Shown here in pieces: positions 35,024-45,916 of a DNA stretch of 64,000 nucleotides (positions are counted from its first letter, which is position 1; the number at the start of each line of letters is the position of its first letter). A model generated the notes under the pieces. The model was not told the DNA's origin. It did no database searches and saw only the letters and a list, made by a program, of their open reading frames with translations. Origin of the DNA: Saxidomus purpurata (Eukaryota; Mollusca; Bivalvia; Venerida; Veneridae). Both the position numbers and the translations under genes were made by a program. The stretch covers positions 44,802,699-44,866,698 of the forward strand of contig JAFMSR010000002.1 of the NCBI GenBank assembly GCA_022818135.1, in the 5' to 3' direction.

Positions 35024-35228
35024 ACGGAAACTTTTCCGATATTTTACGGAAGTCGCCGAGGATCGTAATATTTGCGTTTCGGTGAAATACCGGCCAATTT
35101 GTATTGGTGATTTATGTCCCAATAAACACGTTTCTTGTCGAAATTTCCGCCCAACTGGGTTCAGTGCACTTAATTAACAAATGGCTTACAAAATATTAAC
35201 AGGTGAAATTTTCAATCAATGGGACCTT

Positions 35229-36235
35229 TTAAGTTTTCATATGAAATTTCTAAAACTCATGTTACCTTTCTTGATGTAGATGTTACTAAAGATATCACAA
35301 GTGGCTTTACAAACAATAGCGTTCATATTAAAGATACTAACATATACCAGAGCATTGATCACTCTTCCTTCTACCCCAAGTCATGTAACATATTATTCCA
35401 CAGAGTCAAGCTAAGAGGTATCGTCGTATTATTTCTAACGATGATGCATTGTTTCGTTCATTGGATTACTTGCACGAACAGTTTCTTAGAAGGATTACAC
35501 ACTTGAATTATTGACAAGGCTTTTACCAAGGTTAAATCTTTAACACAAAGTGAAGCCCTTAAATACATCTATAAAGAGAGTAATAGATATGACAATATAT
35601 TGCCATTTGTAATTGAAAATAACCTATCATTACATAGTAAAGGGAATAGTCTCCATAAATACTGGGATAAGCTTAAACTTTCCCAAAATACAGCTGTTCG
35701 ACATTTACACTCTTACAAGCCTACTATAGCTTATCAAAGGGATAAAAATCTTTTGGTTTTGGTCAGTTCAAAATTATCATCTGGTCAAGGCGTTTAAAGA
35801 ATAGCCAGTAAATGTCATCGGCCAAGATGTACCAACTGTCCTAGGATCAATGAAGGCAGTACTTTTACAAGTTTTTCTCATTTTAGTACATTTGACCGTC
35901 GCGTGAATACAACTTATTCCAGTAAAGGTGTTATTCATTTAATAATAACAAAATGTAACATGCAATACGTGGGACAGACTCGTCAAAACGTTTCACAAAG
36001 AATGAATAGTCATTAGTTTGACATTCACACTTTTACCGACCCTTTATATACTACAAATATTGCCACTCATTTTAATTCTCTGGGTCATGATATAAGTAAT
36101 TCGAGTTTTAGGCCTATAAATACTGTAAATAATGATATGGAAAGGTTATTACGGGAAACGTTTTGGATACATAAACTATGTACGAAAATCCTGGACGGTC
36201 TGAACACCGGCAATTCGTATCTAGTTTAGACATTA
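35229..36235 (+). pseudogene. Penelope-like retroelement, RT thumb and GIY-YIG endonuclease part (3' half)
   Basis: Continuation of the split retroelement. About 35233-35380 reads FKFSYEISKTHVTFLDVDVT and IYQSIDHSSFYPKSC, the conserved end of Penelope RT. After a frameshift, 35515-35797 reads KYWDKLKLSQN. After a stop, about 35808-35840 gives CHRPRCTNCP, the Cys-rich linker. Then 35925-36003 gives IITKCNMQYVGQTRQNVSQR, matching the GIY-YIG nuclease core (YVGQT plus the helix with Arg), followed by FNSLGHD and a conserved Glu region (MERLLRETFWIHKL). At least two frameshifts and two stops make it a pseudogene. The GIY-YIG domain distinguishes Penelope elements from LINEs. Confidence 0.88.
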
Positions 36236-36377
36236 TTGTTACTTATTTGTGACTTTTCTATTAAATATGAGTATGTTGGTTTTAATTTTAAACCATGCAT
36301 TTAACGTTTGTTCGCTATTTTGCACGTTGACGTTCGCGTCCGTCTTACGGATGTAACGTCATAATTGTTTATATTAT

Positions 36378-36423
36378 CATTTATTCTGAAGAAGGTTTTA
36401 CGGCCGAAACATGTCGATAAATG
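36378..36423 (+). ncRNA. Hammerhead-ribozyme-like motif at the Penelope 3' end
   Basis: Stem I: CATTTATT (36378-36385) pairs with GATAAATG (36416-36423), seven Watson-Crick pairs plus one T.G. Core box CTGAAGA (36386-36392) fits CUGANGA. Stem II is GGTT/GGCC with loop TTAC (36394-36405). Core box GAAA (36406-36409) is followed by a minimal stem III, A-C/G-T closing a 2-nt loop. The cleavage triplet is GTC (36413-36415). One extra A (36393) lies between the core box and stem II. Short-stem-III type I hammerheads are known in Penelope-like elements, and the position just after the endonuclease remnant fits. Confidence 0.65.
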
Positions 36424-36429
36424 TTTAAA

Positions 36430-37355
36430 CTATAAGTGTGTTGATTTTCTTTTTCCACTTTATATTTTTTATTTTTATAGTTGATATTTAAGGCAAACGT
36501 ATCAAAATTACAATAGAAAAAAAAACCGAAAACATAAATTGCATAAAAAGTCAACACCTGGTTCTAGAAAAACTGCTTTAAAACTTTCCTGAATCTACCT
36601 TAGTTTCGAAGAATATTTCAGATTTGACAAGAAGTAGACGAATATGTTTTATTATTGCAACGATATAACCTTTAGAGAAGTATTCTTCTGTTTAAAAAAT
36701 GCCATAATTTCAAGGCACTAGACATGTCATTTAAATTGACTCATATTATACATTTTTCTCAGGTCCGTTGACACGCAAGTTAATCATTTGGCTAAGGGGA
36801 AAAGCAAACCTTGCTGAAGCAATCATAACATAAATAAAGCAATATGGTGTTGACAAGCAAATGATTTGATACAAGACCGGTTTATAAGTATACAAGAACG
36901 AATTGGATAAAACAACCATGAAAGCGTGTTGCAGAAACACTTAATAAATTTCAACATTGTGAATATAACACTGACAAAAGATTTCAAGATATCGGTTACA
37001 AATACTAAACATCGAAATTGATATTCAGGAAGTCAAAACCAAAAAGTTCCTTCTTCGTTAATGTGACAAACTTGTCAATTGTACCTTGATATTTTATAAC
37101 TGCGAACATGCTTAAATGTCATTTCCTCAATTTACTCGAACGCTTCGAAAAAAAACTTTAAATTAATTTAAAACTGTAGTACGCTGAAGAGATATGTCCT
37201 GACATTTTCAATTGCTTCTCTGAGTTGTAATAACAACCCAAGATAATGACAATAATCCATGAACTGGTCGTATAAATATAAACAACAAACTGGTTTTACA
37301 CAAACAGTGATTTTGGGTTTTTTCAAAACTCACGCTTCTATATGACAAATGTCTG
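36430..37355. other. AT-rich stretch, nothing recognised
   Basis: No supported gene. The minus-strand frame at 36746-36940 has no recognisable domain. Confidence 0.35.
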
Positions 37356-37359
37356 TTAA

Positions 37360-38612
37360 AGGGACATACATCGTACCCGAACTAAATAACCTCCAAAACA
37401 TAAACAAGACCAAACAATAATGCAAACATAAAAGACGCCGCCAAATATGTTTTTATTTTCATTTTAATAGCTCTCCGTAAAGTGATTATTAATAAATAGT
37501 TTTTCATACACTATTATCTACTTGAAATGAGCGAATGTTTTACAGGAGTAGCATAGACGGATTCATTCATGATCATTTGAAATATAAGACAAACATCATA
37601 TTAACTATTATCCTTTTGTTTCGCACAGAAGCAGTTTTAACTACATTTATTCATAAAATCTAACTTCACATCACAATAACATACATTACTTCAGAAGTTG
37701 TTTCAAGTTATATAAACAATCTATTAACAAAAATCAAAACATTACCGCTGCGTATAGGACCGCAATAAGACCGTAATGTGAGTCGCATTTTAAACATGTC
37801 CGACACAGGTGTTATATTAATAGAATGCGTTATAGAAATTCTATTAACAGTTTATTTTCCGACAGTCTGAGAATGGATTTTTGTTAACGAAATTTGTATT
37901 TCTCTTTATTTATATGAACCGTAAATGATATTCTTTATCAATATAACTTATATGAATTATATAAATTAAACAAAATATAACACCTGGGGTTATTTTTATT
38001 GAATTTATACGGTTGTAAGCACTAATTTACATTTCGACTCTTTGAAAAATCTATTCAGTGTGATTTTCATCTTGTCATTTTATTTTTCTTATTTTACTGT
38101 ATGCATTAAGGAGTTTAGTTTGCGGACATGGTTTTGATTTATGTATCTTTTCTCGAAGTTTGTGTACAAATCAAAATTCATGTCCTGGATGCCTCGAATG
38201 AAGAAAAATTAAGCGTTTAATTTTATTTTTTTACGAAGCTATTCCTAGAGGATCAAATTTATTTTGCATTCCAAATACTCGACGTCGAATAATAGAATCT
38301 TTGAAAGAATTACAACTTAACGTAAAAGTTTCAGCTATGCATTCCCAGTCATTATCGATTAAATCAGCGTTTTAAAATATACTGCAGTACCGTGAATCAT
38401 TCAATTATTTATGTAGAGTTGTTTTTGTACAATTAATGGGTGGATGCGATTTATTACAGAAAGCCTGTATTTTGATAAATTGTGGTGAAATGTGGCATTT
38501 CGCCATAGATACTTCTTTGAAATTGTATTTATTTATCATTTAACGTTCATTGAACACATTATCTATGTTTCGAGAATATAATATGCTAGATGTAGGGTAT
38601 CATTGCAGTAAC
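37360..38612 (-). mobile_element. MITE family T, interrupted copy
   Basis: TTAA (37356-37359) then AGGGACATACATCGTACCCG and CCTCCAAAACATAAA (to 37404). T homology resumes at AATAATAGAATCTTTGAAAG (38288) and runs through GTTTCAGCTATGCATTCCCA to CTAGATGTAGGG (about 38610). The 880 bp between (37405-38287) is unrelated AT-rich DNA: an insertion or rearrangement of unknown type. Confidence 0.6.
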
Positions 38613-38865
38613 TGTCATCACGGAGAAGTATATGACAACGTTCTATTCATTTTACACAGACTTATAACAACATGCGCTGTTAACATAAGGTTATCAGATC
38701 GCTGATCTAACATAGGTCGTGCTAAAAAAGGTGACATGCCATGGTCATTATGCTCATGTTGTGATATTGTTTAACTGCATTACTATTTGTTAAGTAATAA
38801 TACTTGCATTCTATTATTTATGCTTTGAAGTTATTTAATTTGGCACCAAGTTTAGGGAGATATTA
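38613..38865. other. Unassigned AT-rich DNA with an eroded T-like end
   Basis: The last 75 bp (GTTAAGTAATAATACTTGCA, TTTAGGGAGATATTAAAC) resemble the distal part of family T, with P copy 4 inserted beside the terminus. Confidence 0.35.
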
Positions 38866-39836
38866 AACAAGAGGGCCAAGATGGCCCGATATCGCTCACC
38901 TTGGTACAAGTCCACTTGCCTGGTGGAAGATCACTAGATAATGTTATATACCAAATAAGTTTTCCTATATACGCCTTTGTAAAACAAATGATCCCCCCGG
39001 GCAAGGTCAATTTTGACCCCAGGGGCATAATTTGAACAAACTTTGAAGAGGTCTACTAGGCAATGCTACATGCCAATTATCTAAACTCTAGGCCTTGTGG
39101 TTTCAGAGAAGAAGATTTTTAAAATTTTCCCTATATAAGCCTATGTAAAACTAAGTGACCCCCCGTGCGGGGTCAATTTTGATCCGAGGGTCATAATTTG
39201 AACAATCTTGGTAGAGGTCCACTAGCCAATGCTACATGCCAAATATCTAAGCTCTAGGCCTTGTGGTTTCAGAGAAGAAGATTTTTAAAGTTTTTCCTAC
39301 ATAAGCCTATGTAAAACTAAGTGACCACCCCCGCGGGGTCAATTTTGACCCGGGGGTCATAATTTGAACAATCTTGGTAGAGGTCCACTAGACAATGCTA
39401 CATGCCAAATATCTTAGCTCTAGGCCTTGTGGTTTCAGAGAAGAAGATTTTTAAAGTTTTTCCTATATATGCCTATGCAAAAACTAAGTGCCCACCCGCG
39501 CGGGGTCAATTTTGACCCAGGGGTCATAATTTGAACAATCTTGGTAGAGGTCCACTAGACAATGCTACATGCCAAATATCTAAGCTCTAGGCCTTGTGAT
39601 TTCAGAGAAGAAGATTTTTAAAGTTTTTCCTATTTGTTGCCATAGCAACCAGAGTTCTGCATGGAATGGAATTCTTTGAACACTTTTGGTAGAGCTTCAT
39701 GCAAGGAACATTCCTGCATAGTTTTATCAACATTGGCCTAGAGGTTTCAGAGGAGATGTCATTTGAATCAAAATGTTGACGGACGACGGACGACGGTCAA
39801 TCATCGGTCAGAAAAGCTCACCCTGGTGAGCTAAAA
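38866..39836 (+). mobile_element. Pearl-like element family P, copy 4
   Basis: Complete: AACAAGAGGGCCAAGATGG, CGATATCGCTCACC, then five to six core units (TCAATTTTGACCCGGG, GGTAGAGGTCCACTAG, CTAAGCTCTAGGCCTTGTGG), the linker GTTGCCATAGCAACCAGAG, a GACGGACGACGGACGACGG tract and the terminal hairpin AAGCTCACC / GGTGAGCT. Very similar to copies 3 and 7, hence recent. Confidence 0.85.
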
Positions 39837-39844
39837 AAACGACC

Positions 39845-39955
39845 AGGCCCACAGGCAGAGCTTAGATATTTGGAATAGTACTAAGCATTGTGTAGTTGAC
39901 CTCTACGAATTATGTTAAAATCATGACCCCTTGAATTATGGCCCTCTTGTATACT
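39845..39955 (-). repeat. Family P terminal fragment
   Basis: GAGCTTAGATATTTGGAATA, CTAAGCATTGTGTAGTTGAC, CATGACCCCTTGAATTATGG and CCCTCTTGT match the distal end of P copy 5 (43470-43603). It abuts copy 4 in opposite orientation, so copy 4 probably inserted into, or recombined with, an older P element. Confidence 0.6.
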
Positions 39956-39979
39956 TTTGGCGTTATGTTCCGGACAAAA

Positions 39980-40442
39980 AAGTGGGGACGGATGAAGGAC
40001 TTGGGGCAGTGCTTTATCAAACACTGGATGAAAAGAAGAGGGTGATCTTACGCCAACAGAGCACTAACGGGATCGGAGCAGAATTATAGTGCATTTAAAC
40101 TTAAATATCTAGCTATGAGTATGGGCAGTTACTGAGAAGTTCTCATATTACCTGACAGTTAACCATTTTACAGTTCTCACAGACAGTAACCCGCTTACAT
40201 ATGCCTTAATCAGTGCAAAGTTAGGCGCAAAAGACGGGCGTTAGCACTTGGAGCATATTAACTTGACACAACATTCCGGGTCTAAAAATGCGGATGCTGG
40301 TGGCATGAGCAGATACCCCCATCTCAAGTTTGTTGATGAAGATTCAGAAAAGATGTTGATCAACAATAAGACAATAAGGCCATATGTTCTGGTGGTGACT
40401 CCCCAGCATATGTTGAGACATTACCATCATTCAACATAAACA
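39980..40442 (+). pseudogene. Ty3/Gypsy-type retrotransposon RNase H fragment
   Basis: Several frames together show a Gypsy RNase H: DEGLGAVLYQ (about 39991), a YSAFKLEYLA-like stretch near 40085, TVLTDSNPLTYALISAKLGA (about 40169-40230, containing the catalytic TD), then ELGAY-like and NADAGGMSRYP (about 40270-40320), the conserved end of the domain (usual form NADALSR). At least three frameshifts. The first catalytic Asp is missing, and neither RT nor integrase is visible, so only a fragment of pol remains. Confidence 0.75.
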
Positions 40443-41250
40443 TAGTTGAAGCAGGCGAAAAATTATCATAGAAAGGCCAAGGCTGTAAATATTTCAGTAA
40501 GAGATAGAGTAAGGCAATTGATTTGAAGGAAAACACAAATTAAAGGAAAGATTTGAAAAGATGAAGGTGTAATAGAAACCCTAGAACATTCTATTTCGGA
40601 CGGATTTTAGCCTGACCTTTACGCATCGGAAATATTTTTTTATTTTTTTTTCTGTTTTGTTCGTTATGTAGGAATAGTATGTTGAACTGTTCTGATTGGT
40701 TAATGAGAGCCAGTTTTTTTTTCGCAGGCTTTGATTGGTGAGTAGAAGTTCTTCTCAAAACTTGAATGAAATCTGAGTGGATCAGATGTGTCATCTTCTG
40801 TATTTTATGTCTTTTATGCAGAAGTCCTTCATAATATTGCCCTGTCAGTTATTTCACGTGTGTGTATACAGGGAGTACAGTCAGAACCATATAATTGATC
40901 GTGTAATTTCCTACAGGTGCGCTAACAGCAAATTATGCATTGTTACTTAACGATTGGATTTGAAATAAATTATCGAAACATGAGACCCGTCTTAGTTTTC
41001 TATTATTTTACCATATATTTTCACCGTATATATAAGGGCTAAGTGTGCTCAAATAATGTTTAAACTAAAGTAAAATGACCATACCTGTTCAGTTTTGTAT
41101 GCATAAAACAAAATAAATATTTCGAAAATATGTGAAATTAATTATATTAGCAGAAAATAGTGACATACAGATACAATGTAGGGTTTGCTGCCGGTTTCAA
41201 ATTTAGTAACCCCAAAAGCATAAATAATCGAAAATTTAAAAGCGCTTGAA
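40443..41250. other. AT-rich stretch, nothing recognised
   Basis: No supported gene. The minus-strand frame at 40591-40794 is lysine-rich by composition. Confidence 0.35.
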
Positions 41251-41601
41251 AGCTGCTCGCTCCCAGATTTTGTGAAAAAATATTTCTCAAAAATGATATA
41301 TTCAAGTATAAAATGTTAAAGGTCTAGGCAAGATTCAACAACGAAAGTTTACTTCTGATTAGCAATTTGTAAACATCTATTGAATATGGTTTGGTCGAAC
41401 GGCACCGCTTCGCTAGATGGTTATATTGGAATTTCACAAAAGTGTGTAATGAGCGTATACTTTAAGATACTAACAAGCTAGACAGGAATTTATACTGGTT
41501 CCTTTTCAAATTACTATTCGTTCTTAAATATGTTAGTAACACACTTTTAGTTCTAAATTATATTGGTAACAGAGAGTTCCAAAGTCTGAGATCGGGCAGC
41601 T
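41251..41601 (+). mobile_element. MITE family U, full-length copy
   Basis: 351 bp. Left end AGCTGCTCGCTCCCAGATTT (flank TGAA, a decayed TTAA); right end AGTCTGAGATCGGGCAGCT, then TTAA (41602-41605). The interior matches 21183-21529 in part. Confidence 0.75.
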
Positions 41602-41609
41602 TTAAAAAG

Positions 41610-41738
41610 CTTAATTAACCGATGATGACTGGAATAACTTCAATTTCAGGTTAAGTAATAATACCTGCAGATTTTCTATTACCTGTATTGATGCTATATA
41701 ATTTGAAACCAGTTTAAGGGAGTGCCTCTTTAAAAAAA
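41610..41738 (-). repeat. MITE family T relic
   Basis: Contains TTAACCGATGATGACTGGAA, TCAGGTTAAGTAATAATACC and the terminus AGGGAGTGCCTCTTTAAA, directly adjoining the U element. Confidence 0.5.
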
Positions 41739-41739
41739 G

Positions 41740-42632
41740 TTCTCTACAGATTGGATAAACTCCCACGTGAACTTGTTATTGCGTTACACTATTGTCATGT
41801 GCAAAGATTGTAAATAAAGTGAAAAACTAAATTTTCGGTAACAGTCGGGACTCAAATTAACAAGGTCTTATTGGAAATTTAACAACATTATCGGCTGGCA
41901 AGTTATGTTATCACAATTGTGTATATACTAACAAAACTACTACATGTATTTACGTTCTTACAAAAACAAAAAAATAAACCTTACATGTACAATTCCTGCT
42001 ATTTAAGAGTAACATATTAAGGCGAGCATCATAAAACCCAAAGTTCGCTCGTTTACTATGTCCTATATTCTTTGCATCGATTTATTGTTACCTTGTTATA
42101 TCGAAATTCGAAACAATATTTGAGTGGTTATGCCATTATATTTACTCTTAAAACTGGGAAATGCATCAGACATCTGGATAGAGTTTCAAATCATTTGATT
42201 TACTGTGTGAACGAGAGTTGAATACATTTGGTCCAGGGATACCAGTTATAGCTGCCTGCGTATAATTTAATAATCTTCAGAAATATGATCGGAAACTTAT
42301 TAATATTTTGATTTACGAGTAGAACCATATTATATATCAAGAAAATATTGATGTTTTACTTTGATACAATTCGCTTTCTATGTGTTATTAATAAGTTTAA
42401 ATAGACGCAGCGCAAACACATGATACCATTCATGTTAGAATTAAATTTTAAAAAAAACAAGACGGCAATTAATAATTTATTAATGTCAGCTGAAGACAAT
42501 TTTTTTAAAATGTACTTGCAAAACTGTCCACAGTCCAAACTAGAACTAGTACTAGAGTCTACTAAGACAAACATTCCGGACCAATTTTCGAGATAATTGT
42601 GTCACATGCGGCATCTAGTATGTTCTCGTTTT
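41740..42632. other. AT-rich stretch, nothing recognised
   Basis: No supported gene or repeat. Confidence 0.35.
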
Positions 42633-42633
42633 A

Positions 42634-43603
42634 TAAGCTCACCTGGCTTTGCCAGGTTGAGCTTGTCTAGTCGTCCGTCAACATTTTGATTCAAACTGCA
42701 TCTCCTCTGAACTAATTGGCCAATGATGATGAAACTATACAGGAATGCTCCATGCATGAAGCTTAACCAACATTGTTCAAAGAATTCCATTTCATGCAGA
42801 ACTCTGGTTGCTATGGCAAAAAAAAAATGAAAAAAACTTCTCTGAAACCAAAAGGCATAGGGCTTAGATTTTTAGCATGTAGCATTGTCTAGTGGACCTC
42901 TTCCAAGATTGTTCAAATTATGACCCCGGATCAAAATTGACACTGCCGAGGTGTCACTTGGTTTAACACTTGGCTTTATATCGGAAAAGCTTTAAAAATG
43001 GTTCTCTGAAACCACAAAGCATAGAGATTAGATACTTGACATGTAGCATTGTCTAGTTAACTTCTACCACGAATGTTCAAATTATGACCCCCGGGTCAAA
43101 ATTTACCCCGCTCGGGGGATCATTTGGTTTTACATAGGCTTATATTTGAAAAACTTTAAGACCTTCTTCTCTGAAACCACAGGGCCTAGAGCTGAGATAT
43201 TTGACATGCAGTATTGCATAGTTGACCTGTACCAAGTTTGTTCAAATCATGCCCCCTGGATCAAACTGACCCAGTCCGGATTTTAAATAGGAAACACTTT
43301 AAAAGTCTTCTACTCTGAAACCACAAGGCCTAGAACTTCGTTATTTAGCATAAAGCATTGCCTTTGTGAATCATTACCACGATTGTTCAAAGCATGACCC
43401 CCGGATGAAAATTAACCTTTCACGGGAGGGTAGTCACTTGATTTCGCATATGCTTATTTAGGGAAGATTTCAGAGCTTAGATATATGGAATTTTACTAAG
43501 CATTGTGTATTGGACCTCTACAAATTGTGTTAAAAGCATGACCCCTTGTTTTATTGGCAATTAATATACAGGTGAGAAATATAGGACGATCGTGGCCCTC
43601 TTA
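42634..43603 (-). mobile_element. Pearl-like element family P, copy 5
   Basis: Reverse orientation. Begins with hairpin AAGCTCACCTGGC / GCCAGGTTGAGCTT, then GTCGTCCGTCAACATTTTGA, linker GTTGCTATGGCAA, degenerate core units, and ends ATATAGGACGATCGTGGCCC, TCTT. More diverged than copies 3, 4 and 7. Confidence 0.75.
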
Positions 43604-43624
43604 TTATCATTCAACCTGGTGTAA

Positions 43625-43985
43625 TACTTTGTATTTTGAACTCGAAACACAGTTTCGAAAGTGATCTAGAGTTAATCAAAACATACATTGAATTACTTTC
43701 AAGATGTTTTTTTATAGTTTTTTTTCTATGATTTGACCTGATGTACTAGCTTTTTACTCCATGTGACCCAATTATATATTATACCGCGATTTATGAAGAC
43801 AAACATCTGACCAATATTCACGATAATTTGGTACTAATAAGGCTTCAATTGTCACGTTTTTCTATGATTTGACCTGAACACCTAGTTACATGTAACACAA
43901 TGCAAACAGTTCAACTTGACTACGAGTTTATTTGACCAATTTTCATGATGACTGGATTACAAATGTGGCTTCTAGAGTCAGATAA
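43625..43985 (-). repeat. Family Q array fragment
   Basis: Degenerate Q units: TTTTTCTATGATTTGACCTG occurs twice (43718 and about 43857), with CTGACCAATATTCACGATAA and TTTTCATGATGACTGGATTA. No terminus is present. Confidence 0.55.
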
Positions 43986-44372
43986 AGTTATTCGAAATAA
44001 GTAGATAAAAGGTGAGATCTATGAATATCGAGAATATCTCTAGTCAATACATTGTGCGTAAAGGAGAAAAAAATAATGAAATGTTTCGTTAGAAAATCTA
44101 CGAAACGAATTTTGAACTAGTGTTAAAAATGAGAATGCTCAAATGTTCTGTTCAAAAGTCATAATAAAAATCTGCACAAAGGTACATGTATGATACAGTG
44201 CAAAATAAAACACACTCAAATGCATTGAAATGCGACCAATATTCACAAAGAACCCTCGCGTGGCTTCCTACGTTAGATTTTCTTAAATCTCTATCTCTAG
44301 CTCAGTAAGAGTTAAATAAAGAACAAGCAAATTGAGTGAATTTATATCCCCCATACAATGAGACAAATACCT
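43986..44372. other. AT-rich stretch, nothing recognised
   Basis: No supported gene or repeat. Confidence 0.35.
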
Positions 44373-44373
44373 A

Positions 44374-45180
44374 AACAAGAGGGCCATGATGACCCTATAT
44401 CGCTAACATAAGAGCAAGGCCAATAACCTACTGGGTGTTGTCAATTTTGACCCAAGAGGCATGATTTTAACAAAGTAGGTGGAAGACTACTAGACAATTT
44501 TGCATTCCAAATAGGTTTTTCAATAAACGTCTTTGTAAATGACCCACTAGGAGGGGCCAATATTGACCCCAGGATTATAATCTGAACAAACTTTGAAGAG
44601 GTCTTCTAGACAATGCTAATTCCAAAGATCTTGTTGTTCCTTTATGAGCCGTTTTAAAAGTAAGTAACCCCCGGGCATGGTCAATTTTGATCCGGGGGTC
44701 ATCATTTGAACAATCTTGGTTGAGGTTCAGTAGAAAATGCTACATGCTAAAAATCAAAGCTATAGGCCTTGTAGTTTCAGAGAAGAAGATTTTTAAAGTT
44801 TTTATATTATAAGCCTATATAAAAATGTAAAAGTAAGTGACCCCCGGGCGGGGTCAATTTTGACCAGCGGGTCATCATTTTTACAAGCTTGGTAGTGGTT
44901 TACTAGACAATGCAACTTGCCAAATAGCTAAGCTCTGTGGTTTCACAGAAGAAATTTGTAAATGTTTTCCTATTTGTTGCCATAGCAACCAGAGTTCTGC
45001 ATGGAATGGAATTATTTGAACACCTTTGGTAGAGCTTAATGCAAGGAACATCCCTGCATAGTTTCAGCAACAGTAGCCCAGTGGTTTCAGAGGAGATGTC
45101 GTTTGAATCAAAATGTTGACAGACGTACGACAGACAATCATTCATTAGAAAAGCTCACCTTGGCAAAGCCAAAGCTAAAA
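44374..45180 (+). mobile_element. Pearl-like element family P, copy 6
   Basis: AACAAGAGGGCCATGATGA, CCCTATATCGCTAAC; three to four diverged core units; linker GTTGCCATAGCAACCAGAG; then TTGACAGACGTACGACAGAC and terminal AAGCTCACCTTGGC / GCCAAAGCTAAAA. The minus-strand frame at 44903-45145 falls in the linker and is not a gene. Confidence 0.75.
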
Positions 45181-45785
45181 GATCAACCGAAAATTGTATT
45201 GATCTGTCTGTTTCAGAAAAATTAAAAAAACTTTTTTTAATTTCGACACCCCATTGGGGCCTCATCTTTTAGGGATTAATCTTTTTCAGCACCCGACAGT
45301 GAGACAGAACTCAGTTTTTATCAGTTTAATCAAATCAGTACTATTAGTTTCAGAAAACAAAAGTTTCTAAATATAGTATTTAGAAAAGCACACAACCCTT
45401 TAAGGGGCCTCATTCAACAAAATCTCAGGAAATGTAGGGGGTGGATATCAGAAAGAGTGATCATAAAATTATTCGAGCCAAATGCAATTTAATTTTGACA
45501 ACCGGTTTCAGAGAAATCAAATTTTAACGTTTTTGTATTGAATATAGAAGTTAGCATACCAACCACATTTCAAACACTGCAGACAATTTAACTGTGCTAT
45601 GTGCGAATAACAACTGTAAACATGCGCTATGGGAAAGTAGTGCAAGACAGACAAGATCAATCTTCTATTTGAATGTCGCATACGATAAGAACATATTATA
45701 AAAACATAAATAAAAACAGTACATACAATTTTAAATGATTGCAGAAAGGTCCTTAGCTTACGGGCTCTATTACACAATTTTTTCA
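45181..45785. other. AT-rich stretch, nothing recognised
   Basis: The minus-strand frame at 45517-45786 is Cys- and Tyr-rich without a recognisable family. Nothing else is supported. Confidence 0.35.
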
Positions 45786-45819
45786 TGGACTTTGGTTTAG
45801 AAATTACTGCACTGTTAGC

Positions 45820-45916
45820 TGATTACGGAAGATAATCATATGCATATCACGGAAAAGTATGGATATTTACGGAACGTACGGAACTCTATATAAGAGTTTG
45901 TAGTTTGATATTCAAA
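45820..45916 (+). promoter_or_regulatory. Promoter-like segment (TATA box, repeated ACGGAA)
   Basis: CTATATAAGAG (about 45887) is a good TATA box about 25-30 bp before an ATG at 45916. Upstream are four ACGGAA motifs (45826, 45850, about 45869, 45877) and an ATATGCATAT palindrome (45838-45847). The match to core promoter features is real, but AT-rich DNA gives TATA boxes by chance. Confidence 0.3.

Larger units (their letters stand above)
31808..35228. mobile_element. TTAA-duplicating element inserted in the Penelope copy (nested host of P copy 3)
   Basis: A 3421 bp insertion. TTAA flanks it on both sides (31804-31807, 35229-35232), and removing it with one TTAA rejoins the retroelement frame. 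Ends: AGGTCCCATTGATTGAAAAA on the left, and the reverse complement AAGGTCCCATTGATTGAAAA on the right. A further matching motif, GTGACGTCANNNGCAGTAC, lies 204 bp from the left end (32011-32029) and, inverted, 206 bp from the right end (35005-35023). This marks a piggyBac-type DNA element. No transposase is recognisable. A 1.15 kb P element (33676-34821) and a hairpin (33496-33642) lie within it; without the P copy it would be about 2.3 kb. Confidence 0.85.

Noticed and set aside
31808..35228. LTR retrotransposon
   Set aside because: The ends are inverted, not direct, repeats and the duplication is TTAA.
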